Assembly (NCBI GenBank): GCA_036275695.1
Contig: DASUDI010000013.1
Location: 1 to 29,897, forward strand
Direction: 5' to 3'
Length of the DNA stretch: 29,897 nucleotides
Source: Damh-18 sp036275695
GTDB lineage: Bacteria; Patescibacteriota; Minisyncoccia; Phycocordibacterales; UBA918
Shown: positions 16,909-23,766 of the stretch, piece by piece
Layout of the letters: each line of letters starts with the position of its first letter
Numbering within the stretch: the stretch's first letter is position 1
Notes under the pieces: model-generated
What the model saw: the letters and a program-made list of their open reading frames with translations, nothing else
Database searches by the model: none
What the model was told of the DNA's origin: nothing
Made by a program: the position numbers and the translations under genes

Positions 16909-17511
16909 ATGTTTGGGCAGGTAACCGAAGAAGGAATTACATACAATACACTGAGCGTAGACAATAATATACGTGCTCTTTTTGAGACGGTACTAGGTAC
17001 GAACTGGCAGGAGATTGCTCAGGTTTTGGAACGATGGTGGGCAATATATTCAATTATCGCACTCATCGCTGCACTCGTGCTTTTTATCGGGTATGTGTAC
17101 GCAAAGATGCGCTACGCGCAAATATCTGAGATGGAACAGTTGGCACTTCGTGACGCGGAAAAAGCATGGGAGACAAAATACGCAAAACCAAAGACTCGCA
17201 ACGCGCGCTGGGACATTATTCAGAGTCGCGTGTCTGAGCAGAGTCCAGAGTCGTGGCGTGTCGCTATTATTGAGGCAGACATCATGCTTGATGAGGTGCT
17301 CACCAACGCGGGGTACGTGGGGCAGAGTCTGGGCGAGAAATTAAAGAGCGCAAATCCAATGTCGTTTACCACTATCCAAGATGCGTGGGAAGCACATAAA
17401 GTGCGAAATGAAGTAGCGCACGCGGGGAGTGACTTTGTGCTTACGCCCAAAAGCGCGCGTGAGACCATCATGCGCTTTGAGCGTGTATTTCGAGAATTTG
17501 GTGTTATCTAA
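16909..17511 (+). CDS. membrane-anchored HEPN-like protein, unknown function
   Basis: 200 residues. A short N-terminal part is followed by one membrane segment (about 43-65, WWAIYSIIALIAALVLFIGYVY), a charged coiled region (66-105) and a helical C-terminal domain. That domain has Arg166-Asn-Glu-Val-Ala-His171, an R-x4-H arrangement as in the HEPN superfamily, inside DAWEAHKVRNEVAHAG, with FERVFREFG at the end. HEPN domains include RNases of defence and toxin systems as well as inactive versions. The gene follows gatA by 20 nt and is probably co-transcribed. I do not recognise a named family. Confidence 0.65.
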   Translation: MFGQVTEEGITYNTLSVDNNIRALFETVLGTNWQEIAQVLERWWAIYSIIALIAALVLFIGYVYAKMRYAQISEMEQLALRDAEKAWETKYAKPKTRNARWDIIQSRVSEQSPESWRVAIIEADIMLDEVLTNAGYVGQSLGEKLKSANPMSFTTIQDAWEAHKVRNEVAHAGSDFVLTPKSARETIMRFERVFREFGVI

Positions 17512-17592
17512 TTTGCATAACTTGTCACTTTGCGGTACAGTCATTCAGTACATAATTTTTATACATATCGTATAAGAAAGGTGGAACGTTAT

Positions 17593-17663
17593 AGCGGGGT
17601 AGAGGAGAGGTACCTCGGGAGGCTCATAACCTCCAGACCCCGGTTCGATTCCGGGCCCCGCAA
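17593..17663 (+). tRNA. initiator tRNA-fMet (CAT)
   Basis: The anticodon loop is CTCATAA. Position 1 is A and position 72 is A, giving the unpaired 1-72 end that marks initiator tRNAs, and the D stem has the A11-T24 pair, also an initiator trait. The anticodon stem GGAGG/CCTCC has only two of the usual three consecutive G-C pairs, with A29-T41 in place of the third. CCA is not encoded (CAAG follows the discriminator A). Confidence 0.9.
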
Positions 17664-17668
17664 CAAGT

Positions 17669-17707
17669 AAACGCAAAAACCGACATATGTCGGTTTTTGC
17701 GTTTTTT
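17669..17707 (+). terminator. terminator of tRNA-fMet
   Basis: ACGCAAAAACCGACAT is followed directly by its exact inverse and then a T run: a perfect 16-bp stem without a designed loop. Confidence 0.9.
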
Positions 17708-17713
17708 GCGATG

Positions 17714-17757
17714 ACAAAGGGTCACCCTTCGCAAGTCTGCGAAGGGTGACCCTTTGT
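17714..17757. repeat. 20-bp perfect hairpin after tRNA terminator
   Basis: ACAAAGGGTCACCCTTCGCA (17714-17733) pairs fully with 17738-17757 around the loop AGTC. Each arm contains its own palindrome (GGGTCACCC or GGGTGACCC). There is no T run on either side, so it is not a standard terminator; it follows one by 7 nt. Role unknown. Confidence 0.85.
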
Positions 17758-17825
17758 AACTTCTTTGTAACTTTGTACTCATTTTTTAAGCGGGGGTGTG
17801 TATAACACACATCACTATCGTGCGG

Positions 17826-17831
17826 TATACT
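17826..17831 (+). promoter_or_regulatory. -10 box TATACT, leaderless nucleotidyltransferase start
   Basis: TATACT ends 9 nt before the ATG at 17841. Just upstream, GTGTGTATAACACAC (17796-17810) is a dyad in the -35 region and could be an operator. Confidence 0.55.
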
Positions 17832-17840
17832 GTGTCTATT

Positions 17841-18515
17841 ATGCAATGTGTTATTTTAGCCGCGGGGAAGGGTACACGCCTTCGTCCGCTTACTGAAAAT
17901 TGTCCCAAGCCGCTCGTTCCTGTGCTTGGGAGGCCGTTACTTGACCACATTATTGACGCGCTCCCGAGTTCGGTGGATGAAATTATTCTCGTGGTGGGAT
18001 ACCTTGAAGAAATGATACGCGCGCACTATGGAGAGAGGTATCAGGGACGAAAAATTTCATATGTCACGCAAGAAGTCCAGGATGGAACTGCACGCGCATT
18101 GTGGCTGTGCAAAGATATGCTCGAAGGAAGATTTTTATTTATGTTTGCGGATGATATTCATGGAAAGGATGACATCGCGCGCGCCACATCGTATAGTCGC
18201 GCGATGCTTGCAAAGACGAGTGACACCCCAGAACGTTTTGGGGTTATTGTAAGAAATCCTGATGGAACATTATTTCAGATTGTGGAGAAGCCCGAGCACC
18301 CGCCGTCAAACCTCGTCTCGACGGGTGTCATGGTGCTTGATGATTGTATATTTACCTTTGAGCCAGAAAATCCCGTAAATGGGGAATATTACCTCACGGA
18401 AGTAATAGAGCGATACGCTCGAGAGTATCCTATCGCGGTTGTGGAAGAAGATTTGTGGATTCCCGTAGGCTATCCAGAGGATATTGCGCGCGCTGAGGAC
18501 TTGTTGGTGCGGTAG
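17841..18515 (+). CDS. sugar-1-phosphate nucleotidyltransferase
   Basis: 224 residues of the RmlA/GlmU/GalU-type NTP transferase fold. The signature LAAGKGTRLRPLTENCPKPLV occupies residues 6-26, the metal-binding FADDIHG is near 97, and a product-site segment VEKPEHPP is near 142. Such enzymes make NDP-sugars for surface polysaccharides. The protein lacks the hexapeptide acyltransferase domain of GlmU. Sugar specificity cannot be told from sequence. The start at 17841 places the signature at the N-terminus as usual; an earlier in-frame ATG at 17796 would add residues with no homology and would precede the promoter. Confidence 0.88.
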   Translation: MQCVILAAGKGTRLRPLTENCPKPLVPVLGRPLLDHIIDALPSSVDEIILVVGYLEEMIRAHYGERYQGRKISYVTQEVQDGTARALWLCKDMLEGRFLFMFADDIHGKDDIARATSYSRAMLAKTSDTPERFGVIVRNPDGTLFQIVEKPEHPPSNLVSTGVMVLDDCIFTFEPENPVNGEYYLTEVIERYAREYPIAVVEEDLWIPVGYPEDIARAEDLLVR

Positions 18516-18557
18516 TGCTTTTTTGAAGATACGTGCGGGAATAATTTGTGTATCAAA

Positions 18558-18593
18558 GAAAAAAACATGCATGCACCGCAGGGTGCATGCATG
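18558..18593 (-). terminator. terminator of tRNA-Met
   Basis: CATGCATGCACC (18566-18577) and its inverse (18582-18593) form a perfect 12-bp stem with a GCAG loop. On the minus strand it is followed by a seven-T run, so it ends the tRNA-Met transcript. Confidence 0.85.
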
Positions 18594-18602
18594 TAGTAAT
18601 AG

Positions 18603-18676
18603 TGTCGATGGGAGGGAATGATCCTCCGACCTCGGCTTTATGAGTGCCGCGCTCTAACCAACTGAGCTACATCGAC
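18603..18676 (-). tRNA. tRNA-Met (CAT), elongator
   Basis: The acceptor GTCGATG pairs fully with CATCGAC, so it is not an initiator. The anticodon loop CTCATAA has anticodon CAT; the body resembles elongator Met rather than tRNA-Ile2, though lysidine-modified Ile(CAT) cannot be fully excluded. The T loop reads ATCATTC instead of TTCRANN: the 54 and 58 bases are A and T in place of T and A. CCA is not encoded. Confidence 0.85.
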
Positions 18677-18745
18677 AAAACATACCGCGCTAGTATGTGC
18701 CCATGAGCATAGCATTACCTTCGGGTAAATTCAACCATTTTCTAG

Positions 18746-18793
18746 CATATATATGGGGCAACAAAAAGGATTTTTTGTTGCCCCGTATATATG
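18746..18793. repeat. 22-bp hairpin between divergent tRNA genes
   Basis: The left arm (18746-18767) and right arm (18772-18793) pair over 22 bp with one G-T pair, loop GGAT. The element lies in the region that should hold the promoters of tRNA-Met (minus) and tRNA-Asp (plus). It has no terminal T run outside the stem. Its role is not clear. Confidence 0.8.
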
Positions 18794-18859
18794 TTTTACG
18801 CTCACAAAGCGCCTCAAAAGCAAAGACAATAAAACACTTTGAAAAAAAAAGAAATCGTG

Positions 18860-18865
18860 TATACT
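18860..18865 (+). promoter_or_regulatory. -10 box of tRNA-Asp
   Basis: TATACT lies 29 nt before the tRNA 5' end, the same distance as the TATGCT before tRNA-Thr(GGT). TTGAAA (18839-18844) is a weak -35 candidate with 15-nt spacing. Confidence 0.55.
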
Positions 18866-18894
18866 ATCGCAGTAGCCAAAAGGTCTACTGTGCT

Positions 18895-18968
18895 GCGGTG
18901 GTAGCTCAACTGGTTAGAGCACCCGCCTGTCACGCGGGAGGTTGCGGGTTCAAGTCCCGTCTACCGCG
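18895..18968 (+). tRNA. tRNA-Asp (GTC)
   Basis: The acceptor GCGGTGG pairs with CTACCGC with one G-T pair. Anticodon stem CCCGC/GCGGG encloses a loop with GTC. The T loop is TTCAAGT and the discriminator is G, as expected for Asp. CCA is not encoded. The 3' part from 18948 is duplicated downstream. Confidence 0.95.
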
Positions 18969-19005
18969 CAGTATAAAAAAGTCCGACTCCATGTCGGGCT
19001 TTTTT
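18948..19005 (+). repeat. direct repeat copy A: tRNA-Asp 3' end plus terminator
   Basis: These 58 nt cover part of the T arm, the acceptor end of tRNA-Asp and the terminator. They recur without a change at 19089-19146, 141 nt downstream. Confidence 0.97.
18975..19005 (+). terminator. terminator of tRNA-Asp
   Basis: AGTCCGAC/GTCGGGCT stem with loop TCCAT, flanked by A6 and T6. Confidence 0.9.
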
Positions 19006-19088
19006 GTATGCGCGCGGGACTTGAAGAGGTTGTCGAACATTTCGACCAGCGGGAGAAATGGTCATACAACCTGAACCGAACATGTAAT

Positions 19089-19146
19089 GTTCAAGTCCCG
19101 TCTACCGCGCAGTATAAAAAAGTCCGACTCCATGTCGGGCTTTTTT
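19089..19146 (+). repeat. direct repeat copy B: tRNA-Asp 3' end plus terminator
   Basis: Identical to 18948-19005 over 58 nt. The preceding tRNA body is missing. Such partial tRNA duplications are typical of attachment sites left by integration, or of local tandem duplication. Confidence 0.97.
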
Positions 19147-19149
19147 TTT
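19116..19149. terminator. second copy of terminator, likely bidirectional
   Basis: Same stem as at 18975, with nine T on the plus side and six T on the minus side. On the minus strand it can end the tRNA-Thr(CGT) transcript. Confidence 0.8.
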
Positions 19150-19204
19150 GTATTTTATGCCATAGTTCACTAGTATTGATTTCGCCTGCAATGATTTTAG
19201 TATG

Positions 19205-19277
19205 AGCCACCTCCGAGGATCGAACTCGGGACCTTGGCGTTACGAATGCCATGCTCTGCCAACTGAGCTAAGGTGGC
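19205..19277 (-). tRNA. tRNA-Thr (CGT)
   Basis: The acceptor GCCACCT pairs with AGGTGGC. The anticodon loop is TTCGTAA with anticodon CGT, and the T loop is TTCGATC. The discriminator is T and CCA is not encoded. A TAGAAT on the minus strand (19291-19286) lies only 8 nt before the 5' end, which would give almost no 5' leader. Confidence 0.93.
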
Positions 19278-19378
19278 GCGTCCATATTCTAGTACATACG
19301 GACACGCCTTTCAATGAACTGAGTGTATTCCGATATTTTGTGTTTGAGGAGCAACATCCCCCCTCAACGTCTATTTTT

Positions 19379-19406
19379 TTGAATTTTGTGTGATATCTGG
19401 TATGCT
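19379..19406 (+). promoter_or_regulatory. promoter of tRNA-Thr (GGT)
   Basis: TTGAAT (19379-19384), 16-nt spacer, TATGCT (19401-19406) preceded by TGG, an extended -10. The tRNA begins 29 nt downstream. Confidence 0.6.
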
Positions 19407-19435
19407 TTCGGGTACACACGTTTTGCGCTGTGTAT

Positions 19436-19508
19436 GCCATCTTAGCTCAGTCGGTAGAGCGCGTCCATGGTAAGGACGAGGTCCCCGGTTCAATCCCGGG
19501 AGATGGCT
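19436..19508 (+). tRNA. tRNA-Thr (GGT)
   Basis: The acceptor GCCATCT pairs with AGATGGC. The anticodon loop is ATGGTAA with anticodon GGT. T loop TTCAATC, discriminator T, CCA not encoded. Together with the CGT isoacceptor 158 nt away it reads three of the four Thr codons. Confidence 0.95.
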
Positions 19509-19512
19509 CAAA

Positions 19513-19549
19513 AAAACACAAACGTCGCCGAAGGCGACGTTTGTGTTTT
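19513..19549 (+). terminator. terminator of tRNA-Thr (GGT)
   Basis: A 17-bp perfect stem (19513-19529 with 19533-19549), loop GAA, ending in T4. It occupies the place where the -35 box of the prfB promoter would be. Confidence 0.85.
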
Positions 19550-19553
19550 CTGT

Positions 19554-19559
19554 TATACT
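19554..19559 (+). promoter_or_regulatory. -10 box TATACT, leaderless prfB start
   Basis: TATACT ends 6 nt before the prfB ATG and begins 5 nt after the tRNA terminator. No -35 is possible outside the terminator stem. Confidence 0.6.
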
Positions 19560-19565
19560 ACCCAC

Positions 19566-20438
19566 ATGACATCAGTATCTGAACGAATTGTGGAGATTGA
19601 GGAGGCAATGCTCCTACCCGATTTTTGGAAAAATCCAACGCAGGCGCAGGCGATGATTAAAGAACTCCAAGAGCTTAAAGATAAATCAGAAGGAAAGGAG
19701 AAATATGATCGCAATAGTGCGATTGTAACGATTGTCGCAGGAGCTGGTGGTGATGACGCGGAAGATTTTGCGCGGATGCTCGTGGAGATGTATCAGCGAT
19801 ATGCCGAGGGGCGTGGGTGGGGGGTGATGATACTTGATGCGCATGCAAATGACCATAATGGGTATCGCAACATTGCATTTGAGGTGCAGGGTAAAGACGC
19901 CTACGGTACACTGCGCCGTGAGTCGGGTGTGCATCGCCTCGTGCGTATCTCACCTTTCAATGCAAATGGAAAACGTCAAACTTCATTCGCACTTGTCGAG
20001 GTGTCGCCACGTATTGATGATGTCACTGAGGTCGCGCTTCCTGATGATGAGATTGAGGTTACATTTGCAAAGTCAGGTGGCGCCGGGGGGCAAAACGTAA
20101 ATAAGCGTGAGACCGCGGTACGTGCAACGCACACACCTACTAAGATATCAGTACACGTCTCCACTGAGCGCAGTCAGGCACAAAATAAAGAACGCGCACT
20201 CACGCTCCTCGCGGGAAAAGTGTATGCATTTCGTGAGGAGCAACATAAGCGTGAAATGAAAGGACTTTCAGTGGAGAAAAGTATAAAAATTGAATGGGGA
20301 AGTCAGATTCGCTCATACGTACTCCACCCCTATCAGCAGGTAAAAGATCATCGTACAGGTGTGGAAATTCGTAATATAGACGCAGTGTTACATGGAGATA
20401 TTCAACCTTTCCTAGATGCGGAAAGTCATATAGAATAG
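19566..20438 (+). CDS. prfB: peptide chain release factor 2, short form
   Basis: 290 residues against about 365 in typical RF2; the missing part is in the N-terminal helical domain. The UGA-reading tripeptide SPF is at 129-131 and the catalytic GGQ at 174-176 within SGGAGGQNVNK. There is no programmed frameshift or internal stop. RF2 with the SPF motif reads UAA and UGA, in line with UGA being used as a stop here (comF and pilO end in TGA), so UGA is not recoded as in some other CPR lineages. ftsE follows after 7 nt, the common prfB-ftsE-ftsX order. The start is set by the TATACT box; a longer frame from 19467 runs inside the tRNA. Confidence 0.93.
   Translation: MTSVSERIVEIEEAMLLPDFWKNPTQAQAMIKELQELKDKSEGKEKYDRNSAIVTIVAGAGGDDAEDFARMLVEMYQRYAEGRGWGVMILDAHANDHNGYRNIAFEVQGKDAYGTLRRESGVHRLVRISPFNANGKRQTSFALVEVSPRIDDVTEVALPDDEIEVTFAKSGGAGGQNVNKRETAVRATHTPTKISVHVSTERSQAQNKERALTLLAGKVYAFREEQHKREMKGLSVEKSIKIEWGSQIRSYVLHPYQQVKDHRTGVEIRNIDAVLHGDIQPFLDAESHIE
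20431..20436 (+). promoter_or_regulatory. possible -10 for ftsE
   Basis: TAGAAT overlaps the end of prfB and ends 9 nt before the ftsE ATG, in the spacing of the TATACT starts. It may be chance. Confidence 0.25.
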
Positions 20439-20445
20439 TACGAGT

Positions 20446-21129
20446 ATGATTTATTTTGATAACGTTTCAAAAGTATACAACGGAGGGCGTTCTGTTGCGA
20501 TTCAGGATATCACGTTTCAGGTCGCACCAAATGAATTCGTTTCTATCGTAGGTCATTCAGGTGCGGGCAAGACAACATTACTGAAAATGCTTATTGCGGA
20601 AGACAGGCCATCATCGGGGCAGGTATTTTTTGAGTCACTCGATATTCACAAGATTGCCAAGAGCGCGCTCCCACGCTTTCGCAGAAAGATTGGAACCGTT
20701 TTTCAAGATTTCAAACTGCTCCCCAATATGACCGCGTATGAAAATATCGCCTTTGCAATGGAAGCAAATGGACGCACTGATGAAGAGATTTCAGAAAATG
20801 TACCACAGGCACTTGAACTTGTGGATTTAGGTGACAAACTCTGGAATTTCCCCCATGAACTTTCAGGTGGTGAAAAGCAACGTGTAGCAATAGCGCGTGC
20901 GATTGTAAATCAGCCAGATATCATTATTGCCGATGAACCCACAGGAAATCTCGACCCCATTGCTACGTATGAGGTGGTACAAATTTTGAAGAAAATAAAC
21001 GATCTTGGAACTACCGTAATCATGACGACACACAACAAGGGCGTCATCGACGCATTGAAGCGTCGCGTGATTACCATGGATGAAGGTCGAATAGTAAGGG
21101 ATGACGTAGAGGGTAAGTACATGCTTTAA
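20446..21129 (+). CDS. ftsE: cell-division ATPase FtsE
   Basis: 227 residues, an ABC ATPase. Walker A GHSGAGKT at 36-43, signature LSGGE at 139-143, Walker B IIIADEPTGNLD with Asp163 and Glu164. The start MIYFDNVSKVYNGG and the phrase FQDFKLLPNMTAYENIAFAME are typical of FtsE. It pairs with FtsX in the membrane and in other bacteria controls peptidoglycan hydrolases during division. ftsX follows after 7 nt. Confidence 0.96.
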   Translation: MIYFDNVSKVYNGGRSVAIQDITFQVAPNEFVSIVGHSGAGKTTLLKMLIAEDRPSSGQVFFESLDIHKIAKSALPRFRRKIGTVFQDFKLLPNMTAYENIAFAMEANGRTDEEISENVPQALELVDLGDKLWNFPHELSGGEKQRVAIARAIVNQPDIIIADEPTGNLDPIATYEVVQILKKINDLGTTVIMTTHNKGVIDALKRRVITMDEGRIVRDDVEGKYML

Positions 21130-21136
21130 TAAATAT

Positions 21137-22057
21137 ATGATTACAAGTATCAAGCGCATTGTTCGTTCTGGGTTTATTGGGTTTTGGCGAAACGCGTTTG
21201 TTTCGCTTTCTGCAATTTTTGTTATTACGGTTACGCTCCTTGTGGTAGGGGCAATGATGCTTTCGAGCGTTCTTCTCAGTACCACGCTTACTCAAATACA
21301 AGAAAAAGTTGATATCAACGTATACATGGTTACTACGGCTGATGAAAATCGTATCCTTACCCTCAAATCATCTCTCGAAACACTCCCCGAAGTTGCAGAA
21401 GTTACCTACACGAGTCGAGAAGACTCACTTGCTCAGTTTACTGAGAGGCATAAAAATGACGAACTCACGATGCAGGCACTGGATGAATTAGGTGAAAATC
21501 CTCTCGGTGCGTCACTTTCCATTCGCGCGAAAGAAACATCACAATATGAAGGTATCGCGACGTTTCTCGATGAACAAAAATCAGCAGAATCATTAGACGC
21601 GCCCCTTATCGACAGAATAAATTATAATCAAAATAAAATTGCGATTGAAAAACTGACCAGTATCACCAATACGGTTGAGCGCATTGGTTTCCTCACGATG
21701 ACGGTGCTCATTGTTTCCTCAATTCTCATAGCTTTTAACACTATTCGCCTCGCTATCTATACCTCGCGTGAAGAAATTGGCATCATGCGCCTCGTGGGAG
21801 CATCGAATATGTTTATACGAGGACCATTTGTGCTCCAAGGCATTATGTATGGACTTATTTCAGGTATCGTTACGTTACTGGTTCTCTATCCGGTAGTGTA
21901 TTGGCTCGGGCCACGCACCGAAGCATTCTTCCTTTTCAATATTTACGTTTATTTTGTAAGTAACTTCGGGTATCTATTTAGCGTAATCGTTGGATCAGGT
22001 ATCGTGCTTGGTGTGGTATCGAGCACTCTCGCGATTGCTCGTCACCTCCGCGTATAG
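21137..22057 (+). CDS. ftsX: cell-division membrane protein FtsX
   Basis: 306 residues with four membrane segments: about 19-43, 175-200, 228-252 and 273-297. The large loop between the first two (about 50-170) faces outside and would bind a hydrolase or its regulator. Segments VEVTYTSREDSLAQF-like in the loop (VAEVTYTSREDSL) and EEIGIMRLVGASNMFIRGPF before the third membrane segment are classic FtsX. It forms a complex with FtsE. pyrG begins 1 nt after its stop codon. Confidence 0.95.
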   Translation: MITSIKRIVRSGFIGFWRNAFVSLSAIFVITVTLLVVGAMMLSSVLLSTTLTQIQEKVDINVYMVTTADENRILTLKSSLETLPEVAEVTYTSREDSLAQFTERHKNDELTMQALDELGENPLGASLSIRAKETSQYEGIATFLDEQKSAESLDAPLIDRINYNQNKIAIEKLTSITNTVERIGFLTMTVLIVSSILIAFNTIRLAIYTSREEIGIMRLVGASNMFIRGPFVLQGIMYGLISGIVTLLVLYPVVYWLGPRTEAFFLFNIYVYFVSNFGYLFSVIVGSGIVLGVVSSTLAIARHLRV

Positions 22058-22058
22058 T

Positions 22059-23735
22059 ATGAAGAAGCAGACACAAAAACAAAAACGTAGTCCTCAAAAA
22101 CATACGTATCTTTTTGTTGTGGGAGGTGTCATGAGCGGCGTGGGAAAGGGGATCGCCTCATCATCTATCGCAAAGCTTCTGCAAGCACGAGGACTTACCG
22201 TCACTGCACTTAAAATTGATCCGTACATAAATGTAGACGCGGGCACCATGAATCCTACCGAACATGGTGAAGTGTTTGTGCTTCAAAATGGACTTGAAAC
22301 GGATCAAGATATGGGTAATTACGAACGCTTTCTCAATACCAATATCCCTGATATCAATTACATGACCACAGGAAGTGTGTACCTCGATGTTATTAAGCGG
22401 GAGCGTAATCTTGAATATGGGGGTAAAAATGTTGAGGTGGTACCAGATATTCCTCTCGAGGTCATTCGTAGAATTAAGAATGCGGCCGCGCACGCACATG
22501 CTGATGTTACTATTACGGAGATTGGTGGTACGGTGGGTGAGTATCAGAATGTGCTTTTTCTTGAGGCGGTGCGAATGATGAAGTCAGAAATGCCCGATCG
22601 AGTTGCGGTAGTGATGGTAAGTTATCTCCCTGTACCGGGAAGTATTGGTGAGATGAAAACAAAACCAACACAGACAGCAGTACGTATGCTCAATAGCGCT
22701 GGAGTGTTTGCTGATTTCATACTCGCACGTGGTCCTGTGCCTCTTGATAAAAAACGCAAAGAAAAAATAGCACAATTTTGCAATGTGAAGCCAGAGCATG
22801 TCATCTCCGCGCCTGACGTATCGAGTGTGTACGATGTACCGCTCAATTTCGAAAAAGATAATCTTTCGGCGCGTATATGCGAGGTGCTTGGTGTTTCGTG
22901 TTCAAAACATGCTGATTTGGCAACATGGCAACGTTTTGTTGAACGCTCAAAAAATGGCAAAGGCGTGGTAAAGATTGCGGTCGTGGGGAAGTATTTTAGT
23001 TCAGGCGATTTTATTTTGTCTGATGTCTATCTCTCGGTACTTGAAGCAATAAAGTATTCTGCGTACGCGCTCAATCTCACGCCACAAATTGAATATGTGT
23101 CATCGCGCGATTTTGAGGATATAAAACAACTCAAAAAATTAAGAGCGTATGACGGGGTACTTATTCCAGGAGGATTTGGAAGTACTGGTATTCAAGGGAA
23201 AATTAATGTCATTGAATATATACGAAAACACAACATCCCATTTTTTGGTATTTGTTATGGTATGCAGCTCGCGGTGCTTGAGTACGCGCAGCATGTACTA
23301 AAACTTAAAAACGCAAGTACCGCAGAAATAGATTCACGCGCTGATCATCTTGTTATTGATGTAATGCCTGATCAAAAAGAAAAAATTGCTCGCGGGGAAA
23401 TGGGTGGGAGCATGCGTCTCGGTGACTATCCCGCGGTGCTTAAAAAGGGAAGTATTGTCGCGCGCGCCTACGGCGCGCGCGAAATCACCGAGCGCCACCG
23501 CCACCGCTATGAGGTGAATCCGCAATACGTATCAGCACTCACAGAAAAAGGAGTGGTATTTTCGGGGACGTCTCCTGATGGTTCTCTCATGGAAATTATG
23601 GAACTTCCGCACCAGACGCACCCATTTTTTGTTGGTGTGCAATTCCATCCTGAGTTTCACGCCCGCCCGCTATCACCGCACCCTCTTTTTACCGCATTTG
23701 TGAAAGCGTCATACGAAAGTGCTCGCACGCAGTAA
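22059..23735 (+). CDS. pyrG: CTP synthase
   Basis: 558 residues, full length. The synthetase domain begins with a P-loop VGGVMSGVGKGI near residue 17 and the conserved KIDPYINVDAGTMNP. The glutaminase domain has nucleophile Cys399 (FFGICYGMQ) and His530/Glu532 (QFHPEFH). It converts UTP to CTP with glutamine. The start at 22059 gives a 16-residue basic tail before the P-loop strand; a longer in-frame reading from 21990 overlaps ftsX and has no homology. A GCGCGC-rich patch with codons for ARAYGAREITERHRHR occurs near 23458-23510. Confidence 0.96.
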   Translation: MKKQTQKQKRSPQKHTYLFVVGGVMSGVGKGIASSSIAKLLQARGLTVTALKIDPYINVDAGTMNPTEHGEVFVLQNGLETDQDMGNYERFLNTNIPDINYMTTGSVYLDVIKRERNLEYGGKNVEVVPDIPLEVIRRIKNAAAHAHADVTITEIGGTVGEYQNVLFLEAVRMMKSEMPDRVAVVMVSYLPVPGSIGEMKTKPTQTAVRMLNSAGVFADFILARGPVPLDKKRKEKIAQFCNVKPEHVISAPDVSSVYDVPLNFEKDNLSARICEVLGVSCSKHADLATWQRFVERSKNGKGVVKIAVVGKYFSSGDFILSDVYLSVLEAIKYSAYALNLTPQIEYVSSRDFEDIKQLKKLRAYDGVLIPGGFGSTGIQGKINVIEYIRKHNIPFFGICYGMQLAVLEYAQHVLKLKNASTAEIDSRADHLVIDVMPDQKEKIARGEMGGSMRLGDYPAVLKKGSIVARAYGAREITERHRHRYEVNPQYVSALTEKGVVFSGTSPDGSLMEIMELPHQTHPFFVGVQFHPEFHARPLSPHPLFTAFVKASYESARTQ

Positions 23736-23766
23736 TTGCACTTATGTTCTTATTTTTTATATGAGA

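Larger units (their letters stand above)
19010..19149 (+). ncRNA. candidate structured RNA with its own terminator
   Basis: Between the two tRNA-Asp repeats the sequence can fold into a branched structure. The outer stem is CGGGACTTGAA (19015-19025) with TTCAAGTCCCG (19090-19100). Inside are AGGTTGT/ACAACCT (19027-19033 with 19066-19072), GACCA/TGGTC (19044-19048 with 19059-19063) and GAACAT/ATGTTC (19078-19083 with 19087-19092). Copy B supplies the right arm of the outer stem and the terminator. The left arm of the outer stem is also the antisense of the tRNA-Asp T arm. No clear promoter of its own is seen; it may depend on read-through from tRNA-Asp. It could instead be a non-functional remnant. 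Confidence 0.35.

Noticed and set aside
18948..19146. CRISPR-like repeat
   Set aside because: There are only two copies, and each is the tRNA-Asp 3' end with its terminator.
18697..19205. Plus-strand frames across tRNA-Asp and its repeat
   Set aside because: They are made of tRNA, terminators and hairpins; the repeated peptide just reflects the DNA repeat.
19467..19565. N-terminal extension of prfB
   Set aside because: It is translated tRNA and terminator sequence.
19566..20438. Programmed frameshift in prfB and UGA recoding
   Set aside because: The frame is continuous, SPF and GGQ are present, and TGA is used as a stop by comF and pilO.
21990..22058. N-terminal extension of pyrG
   Set aside because: It overlaps the end of ftsX and adds no conserved residues.
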